A stretch of 64,000 nt of DNA, taken from positions 43,613,056-43,677,055 of the forward strand of contig NC_062219.1 of assembly GCF_902686445.1 (NCBI RefSeq), in the 5' to 3' direction. Numbering within the stretch: the first letter of the stretch is position 1; each line of letters begins with the position of its first letter. The stretch is from Sciurus carolinensis (lineage: Eukaryota; Chordata; Mammalia; Rodentia; Sciuridae). Below the pieces are notes generated by a model. The model was not told the DNA's origin. It made no database searches and saw only the letters and a list, made by a program, of their open reading frames with translations. Shown one piece after another: positions 47,181 to 60,049 of the stretch. The position numbers were made by a program, and so were the translations under genes.

Positions 47181-47500
47181 CCTAAAAGTGATTCCCAGGA
47201 GCATTTGATGAATAAGAAAATGAGACCTGAAAAAAAATGAACATACCTGATATCAAAGATTTTTTGTCTTTAATCCTAGCTCCATTGTCTTTAATCCTGT
47301 AGCAATCACTATTACAGATTATCTCATCAAGTTGGGGCAAAACCATTGGATCAGATGCTTCCTGACAGGGAACACCAGCAGATAACACTGATAAAGGGGC
47401 AACACTATTGTAGCCAAGTAGTTTTTTAGTCAACTCTAGTACCAAATTTGGCCCTGTTATCATTACAGTTGTGATTTTTAGTTAGGAAACAAGTCATAGC
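47181..47500 (-). other. Exon-like open block, unrecognised
   Basis: The minus frame from 47463 to 47182 is open for 93 codons. It reads fairly protein-like (NLVLELTKKLLGYNS, then GVPCQEASDPM) and meets TCAGGTATGT near 47245, a good splice-donor consensus. A direct repeat GTCTTTAATCCT occurs twice (47267-47278 and 47288-47299), one sign against long-conserved coding. I cannot name any family. It could be a decayed exon or chance. Confidence 0.25.
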
Positions 47501-47744
47501 ACCCCTGATAACTCTGACCAAATGATTTTGATACAATATTTTGATACAATTTCAGGCTCTTCTCTTCCCCTATAGCTTTCAGTTTTTTTCAGGATCCTGT
47601 TTACCATTGAAAAGATTATTAATCTACAAAATATTTAGAAATTTGTCTAATGATTAATAATGCATATTTAACTTTTCAAAGATATCTATCATTAGGTCAT
47701 TGTAGTAATGAATACCATTGAGTGGCTATTTAGAAAAAGCAATT
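47501..47744. other. Unassigned sequence
   Basis: Nothing recognised. Confidence 0.4.
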
Positions 47745-47900
47745 TGTTATCACTTTCTAATTTATTCCTCATAGTCCTATGAAATAGGCATCATTTCCTC
47801 CAATTTACTAATGAGAGGAGGGTCTTAGGGGGTATAGTAGCTTTTCTGTGGTCACACAGGATTGGTAGAACTCTCTAACTTTTGAAAAACACTATGTTCC
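47745..47900 (+). mobile_element. MIR SINE
   Basis: ATTCCTCATAGTCCTATGAA, then ATAGGCATCATTTCCTCC, AATTTACTAATGAGAGGAGG and TGGTCACACAGGATTGGTAG follow the MIR 3' half closely. Confidence 0.78.
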
Positions 47901-48369
47901 TTTGTTTTAAGAACACTTCTCTCCTGCTTTCTGTGATTTGGAAAAATTGTCATTTAACTGATCCAGGTTTCTCACTATAGAGATGGACACATGCATCTAC
48001 TCTGGTGGGGAAACTGATGTAAAAACCAGGAGAGGAAAGTCTCTGTACTTCTGAAATTGCTAGCTCTAAGAAATAGATAATCCATGGAGTTTGCTGGGAT
48101 GCATCTCTCCTACATGCATCCTTAGCAGAAAAACAACTGAGTTAGAAGGAAAAAGAGCTAAGACAAGGAAAAAAAGAAGTAAAATGCTTGGCAAAAATTT
48201 TATTTCTAGCCTTGGATATCATAAGTCACGTGACTACAAAAGCTAAAGTCCTAACAGTATCTCCTTCCATCTCAGTAAAAATATCATTTTACAGTCATGA
48301 GAGTAAAACCCAGAATCACACAATGATTTACTATACCCCATACAACCTAGCTGACTTTAAATTCTAATC
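47901..48369. other. Unassigned sequence
   Basis: Nothing recognised. Confidence 0.4.
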
Positions 48370-48815
48370 TGATCATCTTCCCTCACTTTATCATACTTCT
48401 GAGCTTCAACAGACCAGGCTTACTACTGCTTCACAGACTTTACACCTCTTATTTCTTCTGCATGAGACATTTGTTCACAGAAATGGTCATGGCTTATTCC
48501 TATATCTCCATCATGCTTTAAGTATCATCTTTTCTGCTGTTTTTCACAGACAATTCCATTTGTCACTGCACCCTTCTAGATTTTCCAACCTCTGATGCTA
48601 TTCTCTTGTTCCATTTCTGGCTTCATTTTTCTTCATATGACTCATTGTCAGATTTGTTAATTGTTGTCTGTGACCCCTTTTTCTCAATTCCATGGAGTTG
48701 AATGTCACTTCAAGAGGGCAGGGTTTGGAGTGTTTTCCTAAATTCTAGCATCTAGCACATTGCATGGCACATAGGAAGAGTTCAACAAAAATTTGTTAAA
48801 TGAATCAATGGGGGC
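48370..48815 (+). mobile_element. L2 LINE 3' end
   Basis: Follows L2 order: TCATCTTCCCTCACTTTATC, CTTCTGCATGAGACATTTG, AGTATCATCTTTTCTGCTG, CAAGAGGGCAGGGTTTGGAG, CTAGCACATTGCATGGCACA and TTTGTTAAATGAATCAATGG at the end. Confidence 0.72.
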
Positions 48816-50925
48816 CAATAAGTTCTACTTTACTCAGTAGTAGAGTGGGATGCTGAAGATAGTTTTAAAAGTTCCTATTATTTGCAGCAAAAAGATTATT
48901 GTCCAAAACACTAGGTATTAATGGTCCAAGATTCAAATAGACCTATTCAATTATGGAATTAAGTTATTCTGTGTCATTGTTACTTTGAACTATGCCATTT
49001 TTACAACTGAACAAATTGGGACTATTAGGAAACCTCATAATGATTTCTAAAAAAGACATTTAAAATATTATTACATCTTATTTCAATAATTTAGACAGAA
49101 GAAATGTGTATTGAGAATGGAAAAGGGAAATATCAGGTGTTAAGTAGCGATAGATTTTTTCATTGAGACTTTGAGGAAGAGCTGATGAGAATATGGTTGC
49201 ACAGAAGAGGGACTTCCAGATTTAGCTGCTTACCAGGAATTGTATGAAGGATACACTATAGGGAGAAAGATGGACCGAGACCATGAGAAACACTCTGTGT
49301 CTGATATCTAAGCTGCTTTGCCATTTGAAGACATGGAAGAACCTGAAATGAAGAAGTCTACCTGTAAGAAGTTTTCAAGAAATAGGATATCAGAGACAGG
49401 AGTCAGTAATCCAAACTACATGTGATTATTTTTCTTTGAAAAATATTTCAGTAGATATAAAAATTTATAAAAAGTTGATGTAAAATTTTTGTTTCATTGT
49501 CCATTCCATAAATTCCATTAATTTTTTTCATAAAGCTTATATTTAAATTCAGCAGGTTTAAGCAAAGAAAAAAAAAAGACAACTACAGGATAAAAGAAGA
49601 GGGAAAGAGGGAAAATGAATAATATAATAGTAAGACTGCTAGGTTTTCCAATGAAATACCAAATTAAGGATGGGAATATTTCCAGGACCTGGGAGAGATA
49701 CAACAGGAACTGGCAAATAGGAATTAGGGCTTAGATCATGTTTTCACTCTTCTCAGTCATCAGCTTCCTCTTTTGTCTCTCAGATCAGTTTTACATTCTG
49801 ATTTCCCATCTCATAGTAGAGCCTGGCTTTCCTACAGCTCCCCAAACCACATTTTATAGTTGTAGCCATATGCAAGACAAATGAACCACTTTAATCCCTA
49901 TTCCAAAGTTGAACTTTTTTAATCTAGGAAAAGAATCAAAACGTACATGGGTGACTATCAGTAGCTTAATTTTAAGGGAGTGGAAAATTCAGAGCAGAGA
50001 AGGCCTGGGTCCATAGTCACGTCTCAAGTTTTCCTTCAGTAGGGCTTTTCAGTCACCGAACCTTCTTAATTGGTGAGATCTACTATAGCAGTTTTCCTTG
50101 ACTTTCATTTTTATATAGTCCTTAATTCAAACTATGAATTTATTTAGGACACTAGTTTTGGGGCAGAAGAAAATGATTAGTGAACTGAGTTTCAATTCAG
50201 TAAATTTCAAGTCATAAAGTGAGTTCAGGAAAAAGATTATCAAAACATTTTGTTTAATTGGCTTATCTTGAAACTACAAAGAGTTGGACTGTTTTAACAG
50301 TACCATGTGCATTAAATATAATGTTACCTTTGCTTGATGTGGTCATTTTTTAATGTGGCTCATACCAGTTGGTTAAAATTTGCTAAATGTGTAAATTATG
50401 AATGTATTTTAATGAGTGTTTTCAGTATTATTAATATTGGCTATTTTTGTTTAGCTTATCGAACTGAAAATGTGTACACATACTCTCAATCCACATTTCA
50501 GAATGTGAATTTTGAAAATTATTTCTAGCAACTGGAGAAGAGATTTGCCAGAAGTGAAGGTCTTTTGAATATTTTACTAATGTAAATTAACAATGCATGT
50601 CATCTATCAGGACACAAGTTCCAGATTTAAATGGTTGTTCTGACTCTGCATTATCAGCACAGAGCTATACAGGCAGCTCCATTCTGGTTTTCTTGACTAA
50701 AGACCTATGGTCCTTTTTAAATTAATTTTTTAAAGATTAATTTGTTTTGTTAAGATAAACCTTTAGAAATACTACATAATTAATGTTAATGTAAATTTGA
50801 AAGGCTCCTCTTTTTTTTCTAAAGGAAAATTATGGTTCAATTAAATATTGCAAATGCTTCATTAGATCTTAAAATTATCTTATTTAAATATTGAACATCT
50901 TTAGAATATTGAGATGGCGATTTCC
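48816..50925. other. Unassigned sequence
   Basis: Small chance frames at 49518-49703 (minus) and 50334-50528 (plus). No repeat family or gene recognised. Confidence 0.45.
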
Positions 50926-51660
50926 CCATGATTAAAAATTCTATCTCCATCCTTAAAACTTTAATTTCAATCATTATCATGCAGTTGTCTCTTCGCTCTT
51001 TAGGGAAAGACACAGAGTGTGTGAATAACTTCTCAGATAAAGCTCTGAGCCCATCAGGTCAGTTTGTGGGCCAGTCTTGCTTTAGTGAGTGCTTATACAT
51101 GTCAGTATTTTTCTGCAGGAGAAAATATTCTGTGAGCAACAGCAAAAGTACCCCATATGCAAAGTGTGTGTAGAGGTGACCCACCACAGAAAGATGCATT
51201 TATTTGTAAATCTAGGGAATAATTTCATTCAAACTCTAAAGAAGAATCACTTGGTAATTCCTATGATGACCAGTGTATCCCCAGTCCAACCAAACTTTTG
51301 AGATAAGCAAGAGACACAAATAAATATGTATATTTCATTTTTGCATCTCCTTTTCTTAAGCTATTTGAGTTAAGCAATGTTATTTTATTTTTAGTTCTTA
51401 TTTTTCTAAAAAGATAGCTCTCTTTGCTCAGTTGCTTTGCAAGCACCCTCTGTATTTTCTCTGAAGGCTGCTGTACGGATGCAATCCTGATCGTGTGTCT
51501 TTGTGCACATGGGCGGGCCAGGAGGGGTGAAACCCTCTTCTGCTGCAGCAGTCTCTTAAGTGCCTTTGTGTCAGGGCCAAAGAAGAGGCCCATTTCAACC
51601 TTCTTGACCACTTTTTTCTACTCGAAAACCTCTTAACAATCAAGGCAGTCTTTTCTTACA
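50926..51660. other. Higher-complexity block with overlapping unrecognised open frames
   Basis: Two features stand out. The plus frame 51089-51301 has a run of Cys and His (FCEQQQKYPICKVCVEVTHH) loosely like a B-box zinc motif, preceded by TTTTTCTGCAG, a possible splice acceptor. The minus frame 51611-51261 is open for 116 codons through a comparatively GC-rich patch (51470-51620). Neither matches a family I can name and neighbouring frames are not consistent with one gene. Possibly conserved non-coding sequence or a decayed gene fragment. Confidence 0.25.
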
Positions 51661-52089
51661 CAATAAGGTACAGGATTTTAAACAGAGCTATCATAAGAGA
51701 GCCAGCTTTTAAGCTTAAATTCATTCCAAGACATGCATGACTGATAACAGCTCTTTCCTTAGGAACAAGGAAGATTGTGTTTACCTGATCAATGTGTCTT
51801 GGGTTTCTTCTGAGAACACTGCTCCCCAAATATCTTCAATTATGGCTTTATTCTTTCTACCCTAAACGTGAATGGTTGGCTTGTTTTCAATATTAGAGCC
51901 TCTCAAGAAAAGTCAGAATATTCTCAGGGTTCATTTGACTTCAAATTATTGAAATGCCAAACATAGATGGCCTTGTTTGGATCACAGAGACCATTGAACT
52001 CTGGTGCAGGTAATCACCACCAGGCAGTGCTGTTGGCTTATTTGTACTGACACTGGTCCTTAAACTGAGACTCTAAAGCCAGCACTTTT
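51661..52089. other. Unassigned sequence
   Basis: Nothing recognised. Confidence 0.4.
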
Positions 52090-52205
52090 AGTTCTAGAAC
52101 TTTGATATGCTAGGTCCCAATTTCTTTAAATCTCAGTTTTCTTTGTTTTAATAGAGAGATAATAGCATTTGCTTTCTTACCTTATAGATCTGATTATGAT
52201 CATTT
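52090..52205 (+). mobile_element. MIR SINE fragment
   Basis: TTCTTTAAATCTCAGTTTTC, then TTGTTTTAATAGAGAGATAA, TAGCATTTGCTTTCTTACC and TTATAGATCTGATTATGATC parallel the MIR 3' half (CTCAGTTTCCTCATCTGTAA ... TACCTACCTCATAGGG). Confidence 0.55.
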
Positions 52206-52787
52206 TATAATAACGTGCACATGAACACCATCTGAAATATTAAAAGTAATTTAAGGAAGGAAATAGTTAACAGCATCCAAACAGAAGTGAATTCATTAGC
52301 TGCACTGTAGGAATGCCTCAAAAGACAAGAAAAGTAGGCCAGTAACCTGGTCTAATTTTCTTGTCCACCAGACTAATGATATTTGCTAGAAGGAAGAGAC
52401 ATTGTTTCTGAAATTCCCATAGCAAAAGTACCTGTAAACAGAACACAAAGTCTGTGAGACATGGGTCTCTGGAGAATGTCACCTTGGCTGTACAGTTCTC
52501 TGGGGATAAAGCAACAGAAATGTTACATGCATTAAGTGCTCTTAACTCTGCAAGAACCCTATAAACCTCACTTAGAGACTTCATTATTCTGGCCACAGGT
52601 GTATTCCCAGGCAGAGGGGAAAGTTAGGGAGAAGCTCTTAAAGTCCTGAACTCTCTCTCCTCCTTGTAAGCCATTTGATTACTCATGTCCTTAAAATTAG
52701 ACTACTTGATGGGTTAGATCTCTGATCTGTGTGAATTTGGTTTGATAATACTGATATCAGGAGTTTGCTCAATGTACAGTAGCACTG

Positions 52788-52790
<3 letters not shown>
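52206..52790. other. Unassigned sequence
   Basis: A 92-codon minus frame (52318-52596, MARIMKSLSEVYRVL start) shows no recognisable motif. Confidence 0.4.
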
Positions 52791-52836
<46 letters not shown>

Positions 52837-52841
52837 TGTGT
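52791..52841. repeat. (TG)n microsatellite
   Basis: About 25 TG units with one TA interruption. Confidence 0.97.
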
Positions 52842-53209
52842 TTCACCTTTAATCTGTCTTTAATATATCTTACAAAAATTTCAGAAAATTCCTGCATGGA
52901 ATAGTTGCCATACTAGTTTTTTGATTATATTATTTCAACTTTTATATTCAATTGTCTTTTTAGTGAGGACTGTGGTGGGTAGAGAGCTACTGAGATCTGT
53001 AGTTCAGCATATAATATTCATTGAATATTTCAAATTAAGTACTTAAATTCCATTTTACTGTTCAGAAGATGAAAAAAACTTGTAAGATGCTTAAACTAAA
53101 TTAATTAACAAGTGTCGAATACAAGATTTTTGATAAATTAAAAGAGGGAATGACCATATTTCAATTTGTGAGCAAATATGCAAATAAAATAATTATGATT
53201 ATGTGATAT
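52842..53209. other. Unassigned AT-rich sequence
   Basis: Nothing recognised. Confidence 0.4.
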
Positions 53210-53395
53210 TTTTAGAGAAAATACCTAATATGTGTTAAGAACTATCTCACACTCTTTTTATGTATTACTCCATTTATTTCTCAAACTACCTGGTTGGTAT
53301 TATTATTCCTTCCTACAGATAAGGAATTATGGCAGTAAGAAGTTAACACAGGTTCGTAAACTTAATGACAAAAAGCAGATTAAATCCTAGAAAAT
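53210..53395 (+). mobile_element. MIR SINE
   Basis: ACCTAATATGTGTTAAGAAC, TGTATTACTCCATTTATTTC, GGTTGGTATTATTATTCC, CTACAGATAAGGAATTATGG and GAAGTTAACACAGGTTCGTA match the MIR order. Confidence 0.7.
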
Positions 53396-54483
53396 ATTTA
53401 TATCAAGTACATTTTTTTAAACTTGAACTTATCAATAGCCATTAGTTTTTGTTTCAGGTAGTCTTATATTTATGTGCACAGGGATGCCTCTGGCAGAGTA
53501 CCGAGTGTGAATTATCAGCCAGAGACTTCCAAAGTTCATAATGCATCCAAACTCCTACCTCCACATCGACTTGTCCATAAGTGTAGGCGGAGGGTGCAAG
53601 GTGGAGACAGGGACACTGATTATGGCAGAAATTGTGGGAGACAATTAGAAATGGCACAGATGTTGGAATTTGAAATCTATCTATCTACTTCTCATCTCTG
53701 AAGTTTGTGTCGATTGACAGGGTGATTAGTCCTCATCCTACCTGGTACACTACAACTCAGTTAAGAGAAAGAAAACCTATGTGAAGATGACAAGCACAAT
53801 TTGTGGCGTAGTGAATCTCATTAAGAGTATGTTCTTGTCTTTTTGTTATTTTCTCTTATCCTCCATTTTTTCTGTTCAAAATAGGAGAGCCTAATCAAAT
53901 CAGGGTTATGGGAAAATAATTACTTTTTCCAGGTAGCAAAGTCACAGATATAAAACTGCTGGTACCCTAATCTGATGCTGATCACAATATCATGGTGGTG
54001 GGTCAATCAACATTAGATCACCTCACCTCCAGTACTGAATCTTTAACAGCACTTCAGCTCTAAAGAGGAGAAAGTCTGAGAAATCGCTTTCATGGAAATC
54101 ATCTGTGAGAAAAAGAGTTCTATTTGTAAATGAAGAGGAACATATGCTAAAGGATGAAATAGAAGCTTTTTACTTCTGAGCACATATTTGAAAAAGAAAG
54201 GGAGGAGTGAAGACATGAGAAATGAGAAAGAAGATAGAAATTTTTTCACTCTGCATCTTTAGTGTTACCACACATGTAACCTTGGTATTCAGACACCTAG
54301 TGTCACAACAAGGGAATCACTTTGCATTCAAAACCTTGCCATTTAAGAACAGTCAGTTATATATTAATGAGTTGATAAATTGAATAATTGATAAATGACT
54401 GAACCCAGAAGATCATCAACATTTTTGTTTGTTACTTAAGGAATTTTAGTATAGAAGGAAATAGTTTTATCAGGATATGTATA
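53396..54483. other. Unassigned sequence
   Basis: A 75-codon plus frame at 53474-53701 is not recognised. A short minus frame at 54043-54249 likewise. Confidence 0.4.

Positions 54484-54518
<35 letters not shown>
54484..54518. repeat. (TG)n(TA)n microsatellite
   Basis: TG repeats run directly into TA repeats. Confidence 0.95.
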
Positions 54519-55069
54519 GTCTCAGAATGCTTAAACTTCATTTGGTAGTAGTTTTGGAGCAGTATCTTACTGCTATCTTTAGGCAAGCACCAATTATTCT
54601 TGCTCTATCCTAGATGACCCAAGGGGCCTGTTGCACCCTCAGGTAGTGTATTCCAAACTGAATTCCTTAGAGAACAGAATGTAGCTGAGCATTTTTAGAA
54701 GTGCTCAACTTGGTCTTATTAAGGACAGTAGCCCAACAGTTCCATTTAGAACATCTGCTCTATGTACACTCCCTTACTCCTCCTTTTCTTTATTCTTTTT
54801 TGTTATCTTCTGTCTCCTATAAATCCCCGACAGAAATCTGAATATTCGTCTGTTAACTTAATGCAGAGGACTCAGTCTTCCCCAGTTTATTTCCTTTGAG
54901 TGTGTTCAGGTATTGACACACACATCAAAAACTTAAATCTCGGAGGGCTTGTCAGTCATTCTGTATCTTCTATTGCCTTCCATTTTTTAGCACCTCAGCT
55001 TAGACATAGAAAGTACAAAATAATTTTCATGGATATTTTTGGTTGACTCTAGTAGAAATTTTATGTCAA
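54519..55069. other. Unassigned sequence
   Basis: Nothing recognised. Confidence 0.4.
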
Positions 55070-55260
55070 TCAATTTATTATTTTTTTATTCTTCACATTT
55101 ATCTGTTTTGTATATATTTCAGATGTACAGCATGATAGTTTAATATGCATATAGATAATGAAGTGATTACTATAGTCAAGCAAATTTTTAATATATCCAT
55201 CACTTCATATAGTTACCTTTTGTGTTTTTGTGTGTAAGAGCTCCTAAAAATTCACATGCT
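55070..55260. mobile_element. Possible ancient L1 3' UTR fragment
   Basis: GATGTACAGCATGATAGTTT, then AATATGCATATAGATAATGA and TTTTTAATATATCCATCACTT resemble a 3' UTR segment of old mammalian L1. Orientation is not certain. Confidence 0.45.
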
Positions 55261-56029
55261 ATTCAGTTTATATAAACTGTGCCCTTGTAGTCGGTTTACT
55301 ACTTTGCATTTACTTAAATAGTATTAGTCTTCTCTGAGAGACAATCTCTATAAAGCATATACATGCATTCACATGTATAGGCTTTTTTTTTTTACTCTTT
55401 AAAGATTAATTATTTTTTAAAAAAAATATAGAATAGTTTCTAGTCTAAATCTGCCAGAAGATGGGGGAAATCAGAGAATGATAAGGAGGAAATAATCTTT
55501 ACTTAGTCCTACACTAGAATATATGCTAGAATTTGCCATAAAGATGACTCATTATTCACTAAGTATTTAATATTTTTTTTTATATTTTATTCCCCCTGTA
55601 TGAAAATAATTTCCTTACCTGGTAGAATTCTACTCACCTTCAAATACCAGGAATAAATAGAATCCAAATTTCCAACTCCAGGAAGAATGAGGAGCATCCT
55701 TTTCAACTACTACATAGCATTTTCATGCTGCTTAAGGGATAGAAATTGACTGAATTCATAGTTATTATTGAACGTGTCATTCACTTATTGTTTAGTCTTT
55801 TCCAGAGAGTAGTAGTCAATAAGAGAAGTAATACAGGAATAATAAGAATAGATTTCACTATCCACAAAATATGGATTACCATTGTTCAGTAACTCTCGTA
55901 TTTAGAAAAAATATGGATTATTTATGAAAACCTATGTTCCATCCAAGTATCCTGATGAGTCCTGAATCTAAACATCCTGGAAACTAAGAATGAGCTCTCA
56001 CTGAGAATTTATTTTCTTTAAACTTCCTA
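55261..56029. other. Unassigned sequence
   Basis: Nothing recognised. Confidence 0.4.
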
Positions 56030-56540
56030 GAGATACCATTTCTGTTTAGAATTCACTCTTTTAAATGTATAATTCAGTAGTTTTTACTACATCCTAAAGT
56101 TGGCAGCCACCACTACTCCCTAATTCAGGTAGCAAATATTTTACACATATTTTGATAATTTATTTTAAACGAAACTAACCCATTCATCCAAAGAAGAAAC
56201 CTTGAACACATGAACAGCCACTCTGCATTTCCCCCTCCCAGACTCTGGGGATCATTCTTTTCTGTCTATGGATCTGCCTATTGTAAATTGAATATATAGT
56301 ATGTGTTCTTTTGTGTCTGGCTTATTTCATGTAGGATAATCCTTTCAAGCTTTATCCCTTCATCCATGGTACAGCATCTATCAATATTTCATTCCTTTCT
56401 ATGGTAAATAATATTTCTTTTTATTTATATATCATATTTAGTTTATTCATTCATCAGTTGTTATAACTTTGGAAAGTTTTCATTTTTGGCTATAATAAAC
56501 TTAAGAGTAATGAACATTTATGTGCAGATTTTTGTGTGAA
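56030..56540 (-). mobile_element. Ancient L1 3' UTR and ORF2 end, minus strand
   Basis: Plus-strand words typical of reversed old L1 are present. They include GTATAATTCAGTAGTTTTTA (56067), GGATCTGCCTATTGTAAATT (56271), TTTTGTGTCTGGCTTATTTC (56310) and TTTAGTTTATTCATTCATCAG (56439). Confidence 0.72.
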
Positions 56541-57496
56541 TATAATGTTTTTAATTCTTGTAGTGATTTTCATAGAACTTTTAATCATAAAATAGAGGGA
56601 TTAAAAATATTTTGTATCTTTTAATTTCTTGTACAAGTTCACAGAAATATATAATCCTATTGATATAATTCAAGGTATTTAAAAAGATACTAAAAAAAGA
56701 AGTTGATCTTAATTGAACTGAACCATCATGCAAATTTCATAAACGTATTCAGATAGAGTTTCTACATACTAAGCAGGTCAATGAAACTATACCTCTCTAA
56801 TTTTGTGTCAAACCAAGATGGAACCCTGAAACATACTGAAATATAAAGACAAAAAATAAGAGAAAAGAATAGTTGTCTTTTCAACACTGTATTCTTCAAT
56901 GTTGGAATAAAACAGACATTTACCATTCAAGTATTTATTGATTTCGTGTTACATATAAGACTTAACAGGTGGAGGATAGCAAAATAATATAAAGACACAG
57001 GACTGGTTCTCAAGGTCTCTCAGTCGAATTGGAGATAAGTCATTAACAGAGGAAGTAGATACAGAGTATGGTTCAACTAGTATGAATACAAAGCTGTGGA
57101 AATTCTTGGGAGAGATGTGCTTTATTTCATGGCAACAGAAGGTGGAGTGGAATTTCAATTCTGTATTAGTGGTAACTGCCCATCATAAGGTAGTTGTGAA
57201 TGTCCAATAAGTATATGTAATGAAGATCAGCAGGGGAGTCACGTGTAAGAGTCATTTTTGCCTAAGACAAAGTGAGGCTCACAGTGGACACAATCTTTAA
57301 GGAAGAGAAAAGGAAAAAAAAAAAAAAAAAACACAATACTAAATATGAAGCTTCTTGAGTACCAAAAAACAGACTGTGGATAAATGGTGGGCAGGAAAGA
57401 AAATAGAACAAGTCTAAACCATAACAAATAACAAAATAGGCCATATTCCAGAATATTTGTGACAAAGTTTTCAGTTTTAAGACAAGAAAAAAATCA

Positions 57497-57497
<1 letters not shown>
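56541..57497. other. Unassigned sequence
   Basis: 56880-57060 and 57545-57650 contain words (GAATAAAACAGACATTTACC; CAAGGGGCTTATAGTTTTGT) like a common old mammalian repeat that I cannot name. A 16-A run lies at about 57317-57332. Confidence 0.4.

Positions 57498-57535
<38 letters not shown>
57498..57535. repeat. (AC)n microsatellite
   Basis: About 17 AC units with one ACAT interruption. The Cys/Val repeats in minus frames come from it. Confidence 0.97.
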
Positions 57536-57537
<2 letters not shown>

Positions 57538-59080
57538 TTCCTTTTAAAACTGTATTGGGCCTATAGCTAGTATTATTCAAGGCACAGGGGAGAGGCACAG
57601 GAAAGATAAAAGAGCATATCCAGATTCAAGGGGCTTATAGTTTTGTCCAGAAGTCATATAAAAACTAATTGAAAGTCATGCAGTTTATCATATAATTTAA
57701 TACTAAATTATATGCAATAACTACATGTGTTACAGAAGTGTGGAGAAGATTAATGAGGGCTGGTGTACTCATGTAAAGAACATTAGTTATAATTGTTTTC
57801 TTCAGCATCTAGCAGAAATCAGACAAAGTGATGGGCTTAAGTAACACAACCATTTATCATAAGGAGAGGTCTATTTAGACAAGCCAGGGTTTGTTAAACA
57901 GCATGACTTTAGATAAATATCTTTACAATCTCTTGGTTTTTCTTTTCTGTTTACAAAATGGCTAGGAGAATATAAACATAGAGTCCCACACTGTCCTTCC
58001 ATGAAGAAAGCAAATGCATAAGCCCTATGTTTCTCTGGTAAGAGGGAGAGGAATCTTCCCAGAAGTTTACCCAGAGTTTCTTTCACCTCACTGGCTATGT
58101 CACATAGCACTCCCAGAAGTGAGGCAGCCTGTGACAGTGACTATCTGGTAAAGAAAATGCCATGTCTGGCTCTCATAAATCATAACCACTCCCTCAGGCT
58201 GCAGGAAGACTTTTTCAAAGAGATTAAGAATATCAAAAGGGTTATCTAAGCACAAAAGGGGGGTCTATTGGTAGGAAAGAAAAGGGAGACTTTGGGAATG
58301 AGGTGGAGGATATTATTTGTTTCAGAAAGATCCGTTGAAGTATGGAAACTGAGAATTTGTTAATGAAAGAAAAACTGAGAACATTCTAGATGAATTCATA
58401 GCATAACCATACTTCTATCAGGGTGAACACCTAGTGTTTCTTATCTTAGAATTGGCTCTTCAAAGAGGTTTGAGAAACAACAATAGCATTGCACATCTTG
58501 CAAGTTCAGCTGTACTCAGTTACCTGTCAATGTTTTGGGGACGGAAGTATGAGAAAGGAAAAAAGTTGCTGAAGTTAGTGAGGGAAATAAAGTAATTTAA
58601 TTCTACTATTTAACTTGTTACCCTTTATACCTAGTCATTACTCTAAAATAGAAATTTGCAATAATTATTGACCAGTGAGTATTATAGTGTAGAAAACTAT
58701 AGAAATTTATGAGTTTTCCTCTTGGAAATAAATGCATAGGTAAGTCAATAACATCTATTTTCTGCTCATAGGACACAGATTTTTTTTGCTCATAAAAATT
58801 GATATTAGAGTATAAGACTTTAGACACCAAGGTATTCTCATAAAAATAGCTCATTGTAGCACATTAGTAAAGTAATCAAAAGTTCTGGTTGAGAAATCAG
58901 TTTTAGACCAAGGACAATGCTCAACATAGGATAGCATATTAAAAAATATATTTGAGAAAAGGTGTCATGGCCAGAAGCATAACCATAAGTAAACTAGCAA
59001 CCAATTTATTTCACAGAGTAGTACATTTAGATCAGTAATATTTAAAGTTTGTGCATAACTAAAATTTGAAAAACATGCAT
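57536..59080. other. Unassigned sequence
   Basis: A 79-codon minus frame at 57871-58110 and others at 58618-58854 show no motif. No repeat family recognised. Confidence 0.4.
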
Positions 59081-59147
59081 GTGTCCTAAATACATAAAAG
59101 TAAATAAAAATAATGTGTCCTAAATACATAAAAGTAAATAAAAATAA
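59081..59147. repeat. Tandem duplication of a 34-bp unit
   Basis: GTGTCCTAAATACATAAAAG and the following AT-rich bases (59081-59114) are repeated directly at 59115-59147 with no mismatch over 33 bases. It is a very recent local duplication. Confidence 0.95.
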
Positions 59148-60049
59148 ATGTAAACGGAAGTTTTGATAGTTCCTCAGTAGCCCATCCTCTAACTCATCAC
59201 TTGAGTAGGGCACACATGTTGGAGTACATTAATCTAAGAGGACTATAGCCTGTTAAGTTTTACCACATGGACATAGGTTCTTCAATGGATTCCTGAGCAC
59301 TAGGTCTTTTTGAATTTGCAATAAATCTTTGTTATATAGTTCATATACCACTTTATATCATTAATTTTTATGTAATTGGCCCTTGCCTTTATCTTAATTT
59401 ATTTTGTTTCATTTTTGTGGTACCAGGGAACAAACCCACTCCTTGAGCAACATCTTGGCACTTTCCTCTTTCCCCAATGCTTCTTTATTTTATATTGAAA
59501 CACAATAATTTATTTGCATGATTGTTACCTTACTATGGTCTGAGCTCTTTCAGGACAAGTGATATTTTACCTTTATAATGTCTGCCTGTAGATCATCCTG
59601 ACTGCCTATATGAATCATCTATGAGTTTTGAAAAATATTGATGGAAAGGCTCAATCCAGAATAACTAATTCATCATTTAGGGTAGTTTCTTGTACAATTT
59701 CATACATCATATGTTTATTATATTAAAAGAATTAAAATCCACTTTCTTACCCTTTTCCAGTATTTATTTTTCAGTGATATCTATTATTGTATCAGAAGAA
59801 CAGGTAGGAAATGAGTAATATGGGACAACTGTTGATGTGGTATTCAGAACAGATTTAAGAGTTGAAACACATTGAGATTCCCCTTCATACCTACTTTTAA
59901 ATTTTGTGAGCTATGAACTGAATTTATACAATTCACTGTAAAAGTGTTGCTCTAACTCAGATAAAATAGAAAATACATAAATAAATATTTGAATATTTAA
60001 GACAATGTGTATATAGTGATTAATGTACTAGATGTACAATATGAACATC
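59148..60049. other. Unassigned sequence with a possible SINE relic
   Basis: 59405-59520 (TTGTGGTACCAGGGAACAAA ... TTATTTTATATTGAAACAC) is a weak match to a reversed rodent SINE (GGTACCAGGGATTGAACCCA type). The rest is unassigned. Confidence 0.3.

Noticed and set aside
57262..57534. Cys/Val-repeat minus frame
   Set aside because: Encoded by the (AC)n microsatellite.
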